Shown here piece after piece: positions 39,620 to 46,920 of a stretch of 64,000 bases of DNA. Made by a program: the position numbers and the translations under genes. Every line of letters starts with the position of its first letter. Positions within the stretch are counted from its first letter, which is position 1. The DNA is from Kutzneria buriramensis (GTDB lineage Bacteria > Actinomycetota > Actinomycetes > Mycobacteriales > Pseudonocardiaceae), in the NCBI RefSeq assembly GCF_043575855.1, contig NZ_CP144375.1:3472001-3536000 (forward strand). Reading direction: 5' to 3'. Under the pieces are notes generated by a model. It was not told the origin of the DNA. It was given only the letters and a program-made list of their open reading frames with translations, and did no database searches.

Positions 39620-39796
39620 CTGCGGCACGTTCTTGGACTCGCCCCAACTCCGCACCGCCAGCCGGGAGCGCACGATCCTGACAACAGCAACGCAGGCGCG
39701 CAAGATCCGTGGTTGCCCCAACACCGCCGCGCCGCCGAGAAAGATCAACACGAACGGCCACGGAACTGTGATCTGGCCGGCGAACTGAAATCCCAC
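39365..39796 (-). CDS. Reverse-strand small membrane protein overlapping the fiber gene
   Basis: GTG 39796 has a perfect AAGGAG six bases upstream and opens a 143-residue frame with an N-terminal transmembrane helix (ITVPWPFVLIFLGGAAVLGQ) and a basic patch (RIVRSRLAVRSW). The last 85 residues lie antisense to the end of the fiber gene and look less natural, so the functional part may be only the first 60 residues. Its leader holds competing hairpins. No family recognised. Confidence 0.4.
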   Translation of the reverse strand: MGFQFAGQITVPWPFVLIFLGGAAVLGQPRILRACVAVVRIVRSRLAVRSWGESKNVPQLGREAVDEEGTVELGRRPRAVVENPVGGQEHGVRAGQGVAHAGLSAEPAAAVGRSDADSDGERGVDVVDGDPQIGPAPDGDQLG

Positions 39797-39804
39797 TAGC
39801 TTCT

Positions 39805-39873
39805 CCTTCCGCCTGGTTGAGCGGAAGGCAAGCAGCCTCAGCTCAACCAGCCGATACGACTGGTTGTGCTGAG
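39805..39873 (-). promoter_or_regulatory. Competing hairpins in the gap before the minor tail gene
   Basis: Three stems are visible: C, 39805-39812 with 39821-39828 (8 bp); A, 39813-39822 with 39841-39850 (10 bp, CTGGTTGAGC); B, 39837-39850 with 39860-39873 (14 bp, one mismatch). A and B cannot form together, and A also disrupts C. On the minus strand, stem C covers part of the AAGGAG of the small membrane ORF. The rest of the gap 39874-40090 holds no gene I can support; GGGGGTACCT occurs twice in it, once just before the next start. Confidence 0.45.
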
Positions 39874-40090
39874 TCCGCCTCCGGCGGTGGATCTCAGGTG
39901 GATCACGTTTGGTGAAGTGGTGGTGGGGAGGGGGTACCTCTCGCTGCGAGAGCGCCGGGCTCTCTCGCGCGCACTCCTTAGTTGTCAATTCGGGTCTGCG
40001 CAGGGAGTTACCCCTTTGCGGGCAGCAGCATAGCGGCCTCCCGAACCTGCCTGACGGCGTTGACCACGGATCACCCGATCGGGGGTACCT

Positions 40091-41203
40091 GTGGCCGCTT
40101 CCCTGGCTTTCCACGCTGTCGTCGGATTCCTGCGGACCGGCGAGATCCTGGCCGAACTCCCGGCCGATCCCGCCTACACCGACACCCTCAACGCTGCCGG
40201 CACCGCCACCGCGAACATCCCGCTCGACGCCGTGCCGCCCGAGATCGACCTGCGGGCAGTCACCACGCCCTGGCGGTGCTTCCTGGCCGTCACCCGAGGG
40301 CGCGCCGTCACCTGGGCCGGCCCGATCGTCACCCGCCGCCGCCAACCCGGAAGCGACATCGTCGAGATCGGCGCGTCCGGCCTATGGAGCGTCTTCGACA
40401 GGCGGGTCCTGGCCCGGCTCGGCGCATGGGGCTACGCCGACGAACGGGCCGACGTCCTGCTCACCAACCTGACACTGCCGTCGATCGCCGCCGAGATCCT
40501 GCGCGTCGCCACCGACCGCGCCGGCGGTGACCTGCCGCTGCTGCTGCCGGAGTCGGTAGCCGGCACCAACCAGCGCGCCTACTTCGGCTACGAACTGGCT
40601 TCCACCGGCCAGCGCCTCGGCCAACTCGTCGGCGTCGAGAACGGGCCCGACTGCCACTTCCTCCCCGGCTGGACCCCGGACGGCAGCCGGATCCAGTGGA
40701 CCGCGAGGCTCGGCAACCCCTACCTGGGGCAGGCCGGCTCGGAGTATGTCTTCGACCACGGCGCGGCGCTAGTCGCCTGGGGCAGCGACGAAGACGCCTC
40801 TAGCCAAGCCACCACGGCACTGATCCCCGGCGACGGCATGGAACACGGCCGACTCATCGGCGCCGCAGCCGACAACTCCCTGACCACGCAAGGCTGGCCG
40901 GCGCTGGACCTGGTCAACAGCGACCACACCGACGTCAAGGACCCCGACACCCTGGCCGCCTACGCCCGTTCCTACCAAGCCGCTTACCGCACCGGAACCG
41001 AGCTGGACACCGCCGTCGTGCGGGTCGACACCGACCCCGCACCCGGAACGTACCTGGTCGGCGACGACGCCGTGTTCCAACCCAAACCCGACCGCTGGAC
41101 ACCAAGCGGCCCGCTACGGCGGCGCATCATCCAGATCAGCCGCCAGTCGGGCGGCTCGGACGTCTTCTCGCTCACCCTGGCCGTCGTGCCGGCATCCCTG
41201 TAG
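40091..41203 (+). CDS. Minor tail protein, Gp37-like
   Basis: A 370-residue protein with LRTGEILAELPADPAYTDTL near the start and a C-terminus (GSDVFSLTLAVVP) like the siphovirus minor tail proteins related to ReqiPepy6 Gp37, which form the tail-tip hub. The GTG start at 40091 follows GGGGGTACCT. No lysozyme motif is seen. Confidence 0.72.
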   Translation: MAASLAFHAVVGFLRTGEILAELPADPAYTDTLNAAGTATANIPLDAVPPEIDLRAVTTPWRCFLAVTRGRAVTWAGPIVTRRRQPGSDIVEIGASGLWSVFDRRVLARLGAWGYADERADVLLTNLTLPSIAAEILRVATDRAGGDLPLLLPESVAGTNQRAYFGYELASTGQRLGQLVGVENGPDCHFLPGWTPDGSRIQWTARLGNPYLGQAGSEYVFDHGAALVAWGSDEDASSQATTALIPGDGMEHGRLIGAAADNSLTTQGWPALDLVNSDHTDVKDPDTLAAYARSYQAAYRTGTELDTAVVRVDTDPAPGTYLVGDDAVFQPKPDRWTPSGPLRRRIIQISRQSGGSDVFSLTLAVVPASL

Positions 41204-41224
41204 CCGCAAGGAGAACGCCCTTAC

Positions 41225-41923
41225 GTGCTCACCCCGCAACCCGACACACTCCTTGACCGGCTCCGACGTCTCGAAGACCGCATCGACCAGGTCGCTCGCG
41301 GCACCCTCGGCCGCGACATGGTCAGCGTCGCCGGGATCTCCATCCGCAGCCAGGGCGGCCTAACCGTCAAGGACAGCAACGGCCAAAGCACCCTGTTCGT
41401 CGGCGGCCTCACCCAACCCACCTCCGAACCACACACCGCGCTGCGGACGGTTCACGAGGAAGCCAGCGGCGCGGGCGCGTTGCGTCTGGCCATCTGGGAT
41501 AAAGCCGGCAACGTCATCTTCTCCGACGACACCCCCAGCGGCGCGGGCATCGGCCGCCCCTACATCGGCGGCACCCTCAGCCCGTACCGCACCGCCGACT
41601 GGCCGGCGACCCAATCGGCGGACTGGGATCCGTTGCAGCGCTGGATGTTCAACCGCCAGCACCCCCGCATCCACGCCATCATCCACGCCGCCACCGACCT
41701 CGCCGACACCACCGGCGAGGCCCGCCTGCGCGACCTGGCCACCAACACCGTCCTGGGCACCGTGACCGTGGCAGCCGACACCGCCGGCGGGCTCGTCATC
41801 GGGCCGGTGGCCATGCCCGGCGTGTTCGGTGACGTCTGCGAGGTGCGCTTGGAAGTCCACCGCACCACCGGCACCGGCACGGTCCGCGCCACCCTTGCCT
41901 ACGCTGTCGGGATGCAGTCATGA
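41225..41923 (+). CDS. Minor tail / tail-tip protein
   Basis: A 232-residue protein with an N-terminal coiled coil (LLDRLRRLEDRIDQVARGTL) and then a beta-rich domain (VAGISIRSQGGLTVKDSNGQ), a design common to trimeric tail-tip spikes. It starts with GTG 41225 after the minor tail gene and overlaps the next gene. Confidence 0.68.
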   Translation: MLTPQPDTLLDRLRRLEDRIDQVARGTLGRDMVSVAGISIRSQGGLTVKDSNGQSTLFVGGLTQPTSEPHTALRTVHEEASGAGALRLAIWDKAGNVIFSDDTPSGAGIGRPYIGGTLSPYRTADWPATQSADWDPLQRWMFNRQHPRIHAIIHAATDLADTTGEARLRDLATNTVLGTVTVAADTAGGLVIGPVAMPGVFGDVCEVRLEVHRTTGTGTVRATLAYAVGMQS

Positions 41924-42285
41924 CCCTCGGCGAGGCCGCGGGCGACATCAGCACGTGGCCCGGCCTCGGCGTCGTCGGGGCGCTGGTGATCGTCGTCGGC
42001 TACCTCCTGACGGCCAACTTCCGTTTGCTGTCCGCGAATCGGGCCGACCGCGCCGCCTACCTGGAGGCGTTGGCCACCCGCGAAGCCAGCCACGCCGCCG
42101 ACCTGTCCGCCTTGCGTGAGGCGTACCGGGCCGAGCTGGTCAGCCTGCGCCGCCGCGCCTCCACCCTGGAAGGCCGCATCGCCACCCTGGAAACCCGCAT
42201 CGGCGACCTGAGCACCGAACTCGACCACGAACGCGCCCGCCGCCGCGCCGCCGAAGACGACGCCGCAGCCGCCCGGCGCACCTGA
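41920..42285 (+). CDS. Membrane-anchored coiled-coil protein, lysis-region
   Basis: A 121-residue protein with one N-terminal transmembrane helix (GLGVVGALVIVVGYLLTANF) and a long coiled coil to the end (RRRASTLEGRIATLETRIGD). It lies directly before the lysin. A role as accessory holin or a spanin-like linker is possible, but spanins are not usual in Gram-positive hosts. Confidence 0.65.
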   Translation: MTLGEAAGDISTWPGLGVVGALVIVVGYLLTANFRLLSANRADRAAYLEALATREASHAADLSALREAYRAELVSLRRRASTLEGRIATLETRIGDLSTELDHERARRRAAEDDAAAARRT

Positions 42286-42301
42286 GCCACTACCCATCAC
42301 C

Positions 42302-42338
42302 ACGCCGGCCCGCCCCGCTCCAGGGGATGGGCCGGCGT
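42302..42338 (+). terminator. Stem-loop before the lysin gene
   Basis: ACGCCGGCCC (42302-42311) pairs with GGGCCGGCGT (42329-42338). It sits in the 82-base gap between the coiled-coil gene and the lysin, and may attenuate lysis gene expression. Confidence 0.5.
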
Positions 42339-42367
42339 CGTCTTGTCCGCACGCAGAGAGGTCCGGC

Positions 42368-43330
42368 TTGACCAACTACGGCATCGACATCGCCTCGTAC
42401 CAGGGCTCCGCCATCGACTGGACGGCGACCGCCGGCAACAACATCTCGTTCGTCTCGGTCAAGGTCACCGAAGACACCGACTACACCAACCCCTACGCCA
42501 CCGCCCAGGCCGACGGCGCACGCGGCGCGGGCATCCACGCCGGCGGCTACCACTTCGCCCGCCCCGGCGACCCCTCGGCGCAGGTCGACCACTTCGTCAC
42601 CGAGCTGACCGCCCGCAACCTGCTCGCGGCGGGCTCGCTGCTGCCGATGCTGGATGTCGAAGTCGGCCTCGGCGATGACGCCAACACCTGGATCGGTGCG
42701 TTCCGCGACCTGTTCGAGCAGCGGACCGGCGTCGGCCTGCTCGTCTACGCCTCGCTGGACTGGTACCGCAACGTGCTGGTCCCGTCCCGCTGGGCGTCGC
42801 CGTCGACCAGGTTGTGGGTCGCCCAGTGGAACGGCGACCCGGGCCACCCGGACTACTCGGACCCGGCGCTGGCGATCCACCAGCACTCGAACCGCGGTTC
42901 GGTCCCGGGCTTCGGCGGCCTGGTCGACCGGGACGCCACCGTCGACGGCGTCGACCTGTCCGCCGTGCTCATCGGCGGCGTCTCCGCCCCCACCCAGCCG
43001 ACCCCGCCGTCGGCGCCCTCGGACGGCTGGGTCGCCTACACCGTCGTCGCCGGCGACACCCTCTCCGCCATCGCCGAGCGCACCGGCACCACCTGGCAGG
43101 AACTCGCCAGCCGCAACAACATCCCGAACCCGAACCTGATCCGCGTCGGGCAGGTCATCCAGGTTCCCGGCAACGGCAACTCCGGTGGCCAGATGTACCG
43201 CATCCAGCCGGGCGACACCCTCTCCCAGCTCGCCGCGAACTGGGGCACCACCGTCGACGCCATCGCCAGCCTCAACGGCATCCCGAACCCGAACCTGATC
43301 TTCGCAGGTGAGTGGATCCGCCGACCGTGA
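42368..43330 (+). CDS. Endolysin: GH25 muramidase with two LysM domains
   Basis: A 320-residue lysin. The N-terminal GH25 domain (residues about 3-205) has GIDIASYQG, LLPMLDVEVGL with the catalytic Asp/Glu, and LWVAQWNGDP. A Pro-rich linker (PTQPTPPSAPSDG) leads to two LysM repeats (YTVVAGDTLSAIAERTGTTW and YRIQPGDTLSQLAANWGTTV) that bind peptidoglycan. It cuts the MurNAc-GlcNAc bond. TTG start at 42368. It overlaps the holin start. Confidence 0.95.
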   Translation: MTNYGIDIASYQGSAIDWTATAGNNISFVSVKVTEDTDYTNPYATAQADGARGAGIHAGGYHFARPGDPSAQVDHFVTELTARNLLAAGSLLPMLDVEVGLGDDANTWIGAFRDLFEQRTGVGLLVYASLDWYRNVLVPSRWASPSTRLWVAQWNGDPGHPDYSDPALAIHQHSNRGSVPGFGGLVDRDATVDGVDLSAVLIGGVSAPTQPTPPSAPSDGWVAYTVVAGDTLSAIAERTGTTWQELASRNNIPNPNLIRVGQVIQVPGNGNSGGQMYRIQPGDTLSQLAANWGTTVDAIASLNGIPNPNLIFAGEWIRRP

Positions 43331-43809
43331 CGACCGACCTGAGCCAGGCCGACCGCGCAGCGGTCGGCCTGCTCTACCTCGGCGTCCTGATCGCCTGGGC
43401 CTCCGTCGCCGCCGGCATCGCCTTCGTCCGCCTCTACACCTGGCTGGACAACCTCCCACCCCACACCACCAAGCAAAGGATCACCCGCACCGTGACCGCT
43501 GACCCGACCACCACCCCGAACGACAACTCCACCCCAGGACGCCCCCGACCGGTCCGCAAGGCCGCCGCGATCATCGGCGGCCTCACCGCCCTCATCTCCG
43601 GCTTGGTCGGCTCCGGCCTGATCACCGACGGCCAGGGCGGCGCGCTGACCGGCCTGATTGCAGCCGTCGTTGCCCTGCTCGGCGCGTTCGGGTTCGTCGC
43701 CTCCAGTGAGGGCAAGGTCACCCCGCTGTCCGATCCACACGACAACACCGGCACGCAGCTGGTGCCGGCCACCATCGAGACTGAAGGCTCGGAGGCCCCG
43801 ACTAAGTGA
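43327..43809 (+). CDS. Holin-like membrane protein
   Basis: A 160-residue protein with a transmembrane helix at about 13-36 (VGLLYLGVLIAWASVAAGIA), a polar linker, and one or two further hydrophobic segments (AAAIIGGLTALISGLVGSGL and GLIAAVVALLGAFGFVASSE). It directly follows the lysin with overlapping GTGA, the usual place for a holin. An internal GTG at 43492 could give a shorter form, as in dual-start holins; that is inference. Confidence 0.8.
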   Translation: MTTDLSQADRAAVGLLYLGVLIAWASVAAGIAFVRLYTWLDNLPPHTTKQRITRTVTADPTTTPNDNSTPGRPRPVRKAAAIIGGLTALISGLVGSGLITDGQGGALTGLIAAVVALLGAFGFVASSEGKVTPLSDPHDNTGTQLVPATIETEGSEAPTK

Positions 43810-43979
43810 CTGCGAACGGACACGCCCTCCAGCACGACAGCGTTCTGTCCGCCCAGGAGCTGGAGGAGGCGCGGGCAGCAGGTAGGGCGGTGAGGTTCAC
43901 ACCCGCTCAGAAGGACCGGCTGCGCGACATCTTCCGCCCCTCCGTTCTGAAGCTGGCTCGGCAGCACCCAACGGTCTGA
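43806..43979 (+). CDS. Small protein after the holin (hypothetical)
   Basis: A 57-residue frame whose GTG overlaps the holin stop (GTGA) and which ends at TGA 43977-43979, just before a strong terminator. It is charged and helical (SAQELEEARAAGRAVRFTPA, QKDRLRDIFRPSVLKLARQH). Coupling to the holin argues that it is real. No family recognised. Confidence 0.55.
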   Translation: MTANGHALQHDSVLSAQELEEARAAGRAVRFTPAQKDRLRDIFRPSVLKLARQHPTV

Positions 43980-43987
43980 TGTGCAAA

Positions 43988-44015
43988 GGTGCCGGAGCCA
44001 TTCAGCTCCGGCACC
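43988..44015 (+). terminator. Terminator of the late operon
   Basis: A perfect 11-bp stem, GGTGCCGGAGC (43988-43998) with GCTCCGGCACC (44005-44015), and a 6-base loop, between the convergent late operon and the integrase gene. It may serve both strands. Confidence 0.75.
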
Positions 44016-44037
44016 TCTCACTCCTTGTTCTGTTGTC

Positions 44038-45486
44038 CTACGCCGCTTGCCCATCCTGATGGTGGAAACCTGGCTCGACGCCCAGCCGGTTGTAGTTCCT
44101 GGCTCCCTTGCCAACCGGCAGGATCCTGGGCGTCATGACCGTCCGGACGACTGCGCGCTTCTGAACTGGTTCCAGGGTGCCCCAGACCTGTCGCGCCTGA
44201 GGGCCAACGAGGCCAAGGAGCGCCGGCGGCAGCATTGCCTGTTCAGCCTTCCGCTCAGCCTTTTCGATCTGCGGTAGCAGGTCGGCCTCGACTGCGGCGA
44301 GGCCCGTAGCGGAGAGCTTGCCTTGCGCAGCCTGCGCGTAGAACGCGTCTAGCCGAGCGCGGAGCACCTTGGCTTCAGCGAACGCGTCAGCAATCTCTTC
44401 GCCTTGCGACACACGGAATACATCGGCCGCGTCGGAGCTCTCCAACGCCGCAAACAAGGCCGCCTCAATAAACGCATCGACTCGCGCCTTGTTACGAACG
44501 ATGTGCCGAGTGCGGCGACATCCATATGAAGGGTAACCGTCAGCCTTGATGACGCCCATTGTGCTACCACAACGGCCACAGAGGGCGATCCCAGACAGAA
44601 GATGCTTGGCGCGAGTTCCATCCTTGTGCGTAACCCGACTAGGGTTCGTCAACAGGTTAACCAGAGTGTAGTGTTCGACTGGAGTCACAAGGGCGGGCCA
44701 CTGACCGTCGGCAATAACTTCACCGTTGAGAATTCGCTTTCCAAGGTACACCGGACTCATCGCGAAGTACCTGATCTTGGACGCGTTCCACTCGCCGCTT
44801 CGCGAACAGGGCACCTTGCGATCGTTGAGGCTCTTCACGATCGAGTTGACGGAGTGACCAGCCAGGAGGCCGTCCACGATCTCACGGACGATCGGCCCCT
44901 GAACGGGATCGATCACCTGCCTCAGCGGCTTGCCGGTATCAGGATCATGCTCGCGCTTGTAGCCGTACTGGCGGGAACCATGCCATAGGCCCTTCTTCGC
45001 ACGCCTCCGAACTCCTCGGGTTACACGCACAGAGATGTCCTCGGACTCGCTCTCCGAGTTGACGGCATCCCGAGCCGTAGCCTTCCGGTCGGCAGGATCA
45101 CGCATGTCGTAGACGTCGCCACCGTAGGCCCACAAGACGCCGAACTCTTCACAGATCTTGCGGAGCTCGACGTAGACCTCAAGGTCTCGCTGCGCCCGAC
45201 TGTTCTCCCACGTGACGAGCACATCCACGGTCCCCGAGCGCATCAATTCGAGGACCTTCTTGAACTGCGGCCGCTCCTTCGTCGCATACCGCGACGCGCT
45301 GCGTTTGTTCTCCCGCAGTACCTGGACGACGTCAAAGCCTTCGTCCTCGCAGAACTCCAGACATTCGTCGGCCTGGTCGTCTACCGACTTCTCCTTGTCA
45401 GCAGAAGCCCTTGCATAGAGCAACGCCCGGAGAGGAACCCCCTCTGAAGCGGCCCGCATGATTCGAGCACGCGCCATCTTCCCCAT
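44038..45486 (-). CDS. Large serine integrase
   Basis: A 482-residue large serine recombinase. The N-terminal catalytic domain has ALLYARASADKEKSVDDQ (catalytic Ser about residue 28), later LVTWENSRAQRDLEVYVELR. The recombinase domain (GYKREHDPDTGKPLRQ) and zinc ribbon (LSGIALCGRCGSTM..YGC) follow, then a coiled coil (RLDAFYAQAAQ). ATG 45486 has AGGA eight bases upstream; an ATG at 45495 is also in frame. The gene lies 92 bases from attR and reads away from it. It integrates the phage into ndk; no excisionase (RDF) is recognisable. Confidence 0.93.
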   Translation of the reverse strand: MGKMARARIMRAASEGVPLRALLYARASADKEKSVDDQADECLEFCEDEGFDVVQVLRENKRSASRYATKERPQFKKVLELMRSGTVDVLVTWENSRAQRDLEVYVELRKICEEFGVLWAYGGDVYDMRDPADRKATARDAVNSESESEDISVRVTRGVRRRAKKGLWHGSRQYGYKREHDPDTGKPLRQVIDPVQGPIVREIVDGLLAGHSVNSIVKSLNDRKVPCSRSGEWNASKIRYFAMSPVYLGKRILNGEVIADGQWPALVTPVEHYTLVNLLTNPSRVTHKDGTRAKHLLSGIALCGRCGSTMGVIKADGYPSYGCRRTRHIVRNKARVDAFIEAALFAALESSDAADVFRVSQGEEIADAFAEAKVLRARLDAFYAQAAQGKLSATGLAAVEADLLPQIEKAERKAEQAMLPPALLGLVGPQARQVWGTLEPVQKRAVVRTVMTPRILPVGKGARNYNRLGVEPGFHHQDGQAA

Positions 45487-45517
45487 ACTGCACATCCTAG
45501 TTCATTTCCAGGTGAAT

Positions 45518-45542
45518 CGGAATCCCGTGAGCGGGGATTCCG
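45518..45542. repeat. Inverted repeat between integrase and attR
   Basis: CGGAATCCC (45518-45526) with GGGATTCCG (45534-45542). It lies between the integrase start and the right junction, about 36 bases from the core, and may belong to the attP arm or to control of the integrase gene. Confidence 0.5.
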
Positions 45543-45567
45543 ACTATGTGCAGAAGAACCTAAGTGG

Positions 45568-45600
45568 TTAGAGTGCTTTGCCGGCGTGCTCGGCGTAGTG
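45568..45600. other. attR: right prophage junction
   Basis: Prophage sequence ends with GAGTGC.TT and host ndk begins at GCCGGCGTGCTC. The shared dinucleotide is TT at 45578-45579 (AA on the ndk strand), matching 2919-2920 at attL. Rejoining the host halves gives GGC AAG GGC TTC TAC across the core. Confidence 0.8.
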
Positions 45601-45744
45601 CTCCTCGGCGACGGCGCGGTCGGCCGTGCGGAGCTCCAGCGCGGCCAGCTTCAGGCCCTTGCGCTCGATGCGGGCGATGACTTCGCCGACCAGGCCGCGG
45701 CTGACGCCGTCCGGCTTGACCAGGACCAGGGTGCGCTCACTCAC
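45568..45744 (-). pseudogene. ndk: 5' part of chromosomal ndk, cut off by the prophage
   Basis: From GTG 45744 (AAGGAG 11 bases upstream) this frame codes NDK residues 1-56, then two prophage-derived residues and a TAA at 45568-45570. It lacks the active-site His and most of the fold, so the 58-residue product should be inactive. It retains the native ndk promoter region, which now drives only this stub. Confidence 0.92.
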
Positions 45745-45796
45745 GGTGGTCCGAACTCCTTAGGTAATGGGATTCTCCGCGGAGCAGGGTAACCGG

Positions 45797-46474
45797 TCAC
45801 CCGGCCAGCAGTTTCAGGCAGGCGAACTGGCCGGACAGGTTCGACTGGTAGAACCACGTGTCGTCGGCGCCGGGCACCTTGTCGCACACGGTCTTGCCGT
45901 CAGTGCCGGAGACGACGTCGATCACCTGGTACAGCTTGGCGTGCGGGGCGCCGCTGGCGCCGGCGGTCGCGGGGCTGCACGGCGCCCGCTCGACCAGGCC
46001 GGTGTCGCTGAGGTCGGCCTTGAGGCACTGGCCCTTGGGCACGGCCAGCGAGGCGCAGTACCGCAGCGACGTGTCGTCGTCATACCAGTGGTCACCGAAG
46101 CTGTCGAAGTCGCCGATGCACTGGGTGGACTTGGGGATCACCAGGTTGATCTGCAACGCGGCCTTGTCCGACGCGCACGACACCCGCTCGCTGGACGTCA
46201 GGTCCAGCCACACGCAGTCGTTCACGTGGTACGAGGTGCTGTTGGTGGTGGACGTCCGCGGCGGGCGCGTGGTGGTCGGGTGGGAGCTGGTGGTGGACGA
46301 CACGACGGTGCTGTGCCGGCTGCTGATGATGCCGATCACGGCCCAGGTGCCGAGGCCCAGCATCAGGACCACACCGATGACGGTGCCGATGACGGCGCCG
46401 GTCTGCGACTTGCGCGGCGGGATCGGAGGCGGCGGCGGACCCCATTGGCCGGGCTGCGGGTACGGCCCCGTCAT
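45797..46474 (-). CDS. Membrane-anchored secreted protein, LppU-like (hypothetical)
   Basis: A 225-residue protein starting at ATG 46474 (GGGGGAGG upstream). It has a Pro/Gly-rich N-terminus (GPYPQPGQWGPPPPPIPP), one transmembrane helix (about 34-55), a Thr/Ser-rich linker and a soluble C-terminal domain with several Cys (NDCVWLD, CASDK, CIGDFD). This layout is common to actinobacterial LppU/SCO3897-like proteins. It faces the outside. It lies between DUF4233 and ndk. Confidence 0.75.
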   Translation of the reverse strand: MTGPYPQPGQWGPPPPPIPPRKSQTGAVIGTVIGVVLMLGLGTWAVIGIISSRHSTVVSSTTSSHPTTTRPPRTSTTNSTSYHVNDCVWLDLTSSERVSCASDKAALQINLVIPKSTQCIGDFDSFGDHWYDDDTSLRYCASLAVPKGQCLKADLSDTGLVERAPCSPATAGASGAPHAKLYQVIDVVSGTDGKTVCDKVPGADDTWFYQSNLSGQFACLKLLAG

Positions 46475-46554
46475 CGTCGTCCTCCCCCGTTCGACTGCGC
46501 GAGCGTGCATTCTCGCCCGGACGGCTCAGCGCGCCGCAACCGGGGATCCAGGCC

Positions 46555-46920
46555 TCACTGCTGCTGGCTGGGCAGCGTCCCCTCGGCGATCCGCCGCGCC
46601 ACGTCCCGGCGCACCCACAGCAGGTACACCCAGACCAGCCCGAACAGCACGCCGACGATGCCCAGCGGCACGCTCAGCACGAAGCCGATCAGCGTCAGCA
46701 CCTGGAGCACGACCGCGAACGGAATGCCCCACGGGAAGCGGAAACAGCCGCTGGACACGATCATCAGCACCGCGAGCACGCCGACCGCGGCCACCGGCCA
46801 GCCGGCCAGGTGGTCGACGCGGCCCAGCACGAACAGCGCCAGCCCGATCACGATGGCCTCCAGCACCATCGTGCCGGCCATCACGCCGCGAATGCCCTTC
46901 ATCGGGTCGGGGGCGGTCAT
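46555..46920 (-). CDS. DUF4233 membrane protein
   Basis: A 121-residue protein with about four transmembrane helices (PMKGIRGVMAGTMVLEAIVI at the start, VSVPLGIVGVLFGLVWVYLL-like segment near the end). It matches the actinobacterial DUF4233 family, nearly always placed between folC and ndk. The ATG overlaps the folC stop. Function unknown. Confidence 0.85.
   Translation of the reverse strand: MTAPDPMKGIRGVMAGTMVLEAIVIGLALFVLGRVDHLAGWPVAAVGVLAVLMIVSSGCFRFPWGIPFAVVLQVLTLIGFVLSVPLGIVGVLFGLVWVYLLWVRRDVARRIAEGTLPSQQQ

Larger units (their letters stand above)
2921..45579. mobile_element. Integrated temperate siphovirus prophage (about 42.7 kb) in ndk
   Basis: Both ends fall inside one host gene (ndk codon 56), and the gene fragments on either side are complementary. 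Inside are a serine integrase at the right end, a repressor/ImmA region, replication genes, terminases, portal, capsid, scaffold, a 950-residue tape measure, tail, lysin and holin, in the order usual for actinobacterial siphoviruses. No disrupted structural gene was seen, so it may be inducible. Cargo not needed for a virion includes a full ndk, an HD nucleotidase, a graspetide cluster, an STAS protein and a GAF-ANTAR protein. Confidence 0.95.

Noticed and set aside
44038..45579. tRNA gene as attachment site
   Set aside because: The site is inside ndk; no tRNA-like cloverleaf is seen at either junction, and the integrase is of the serine, not tyrosine, type.
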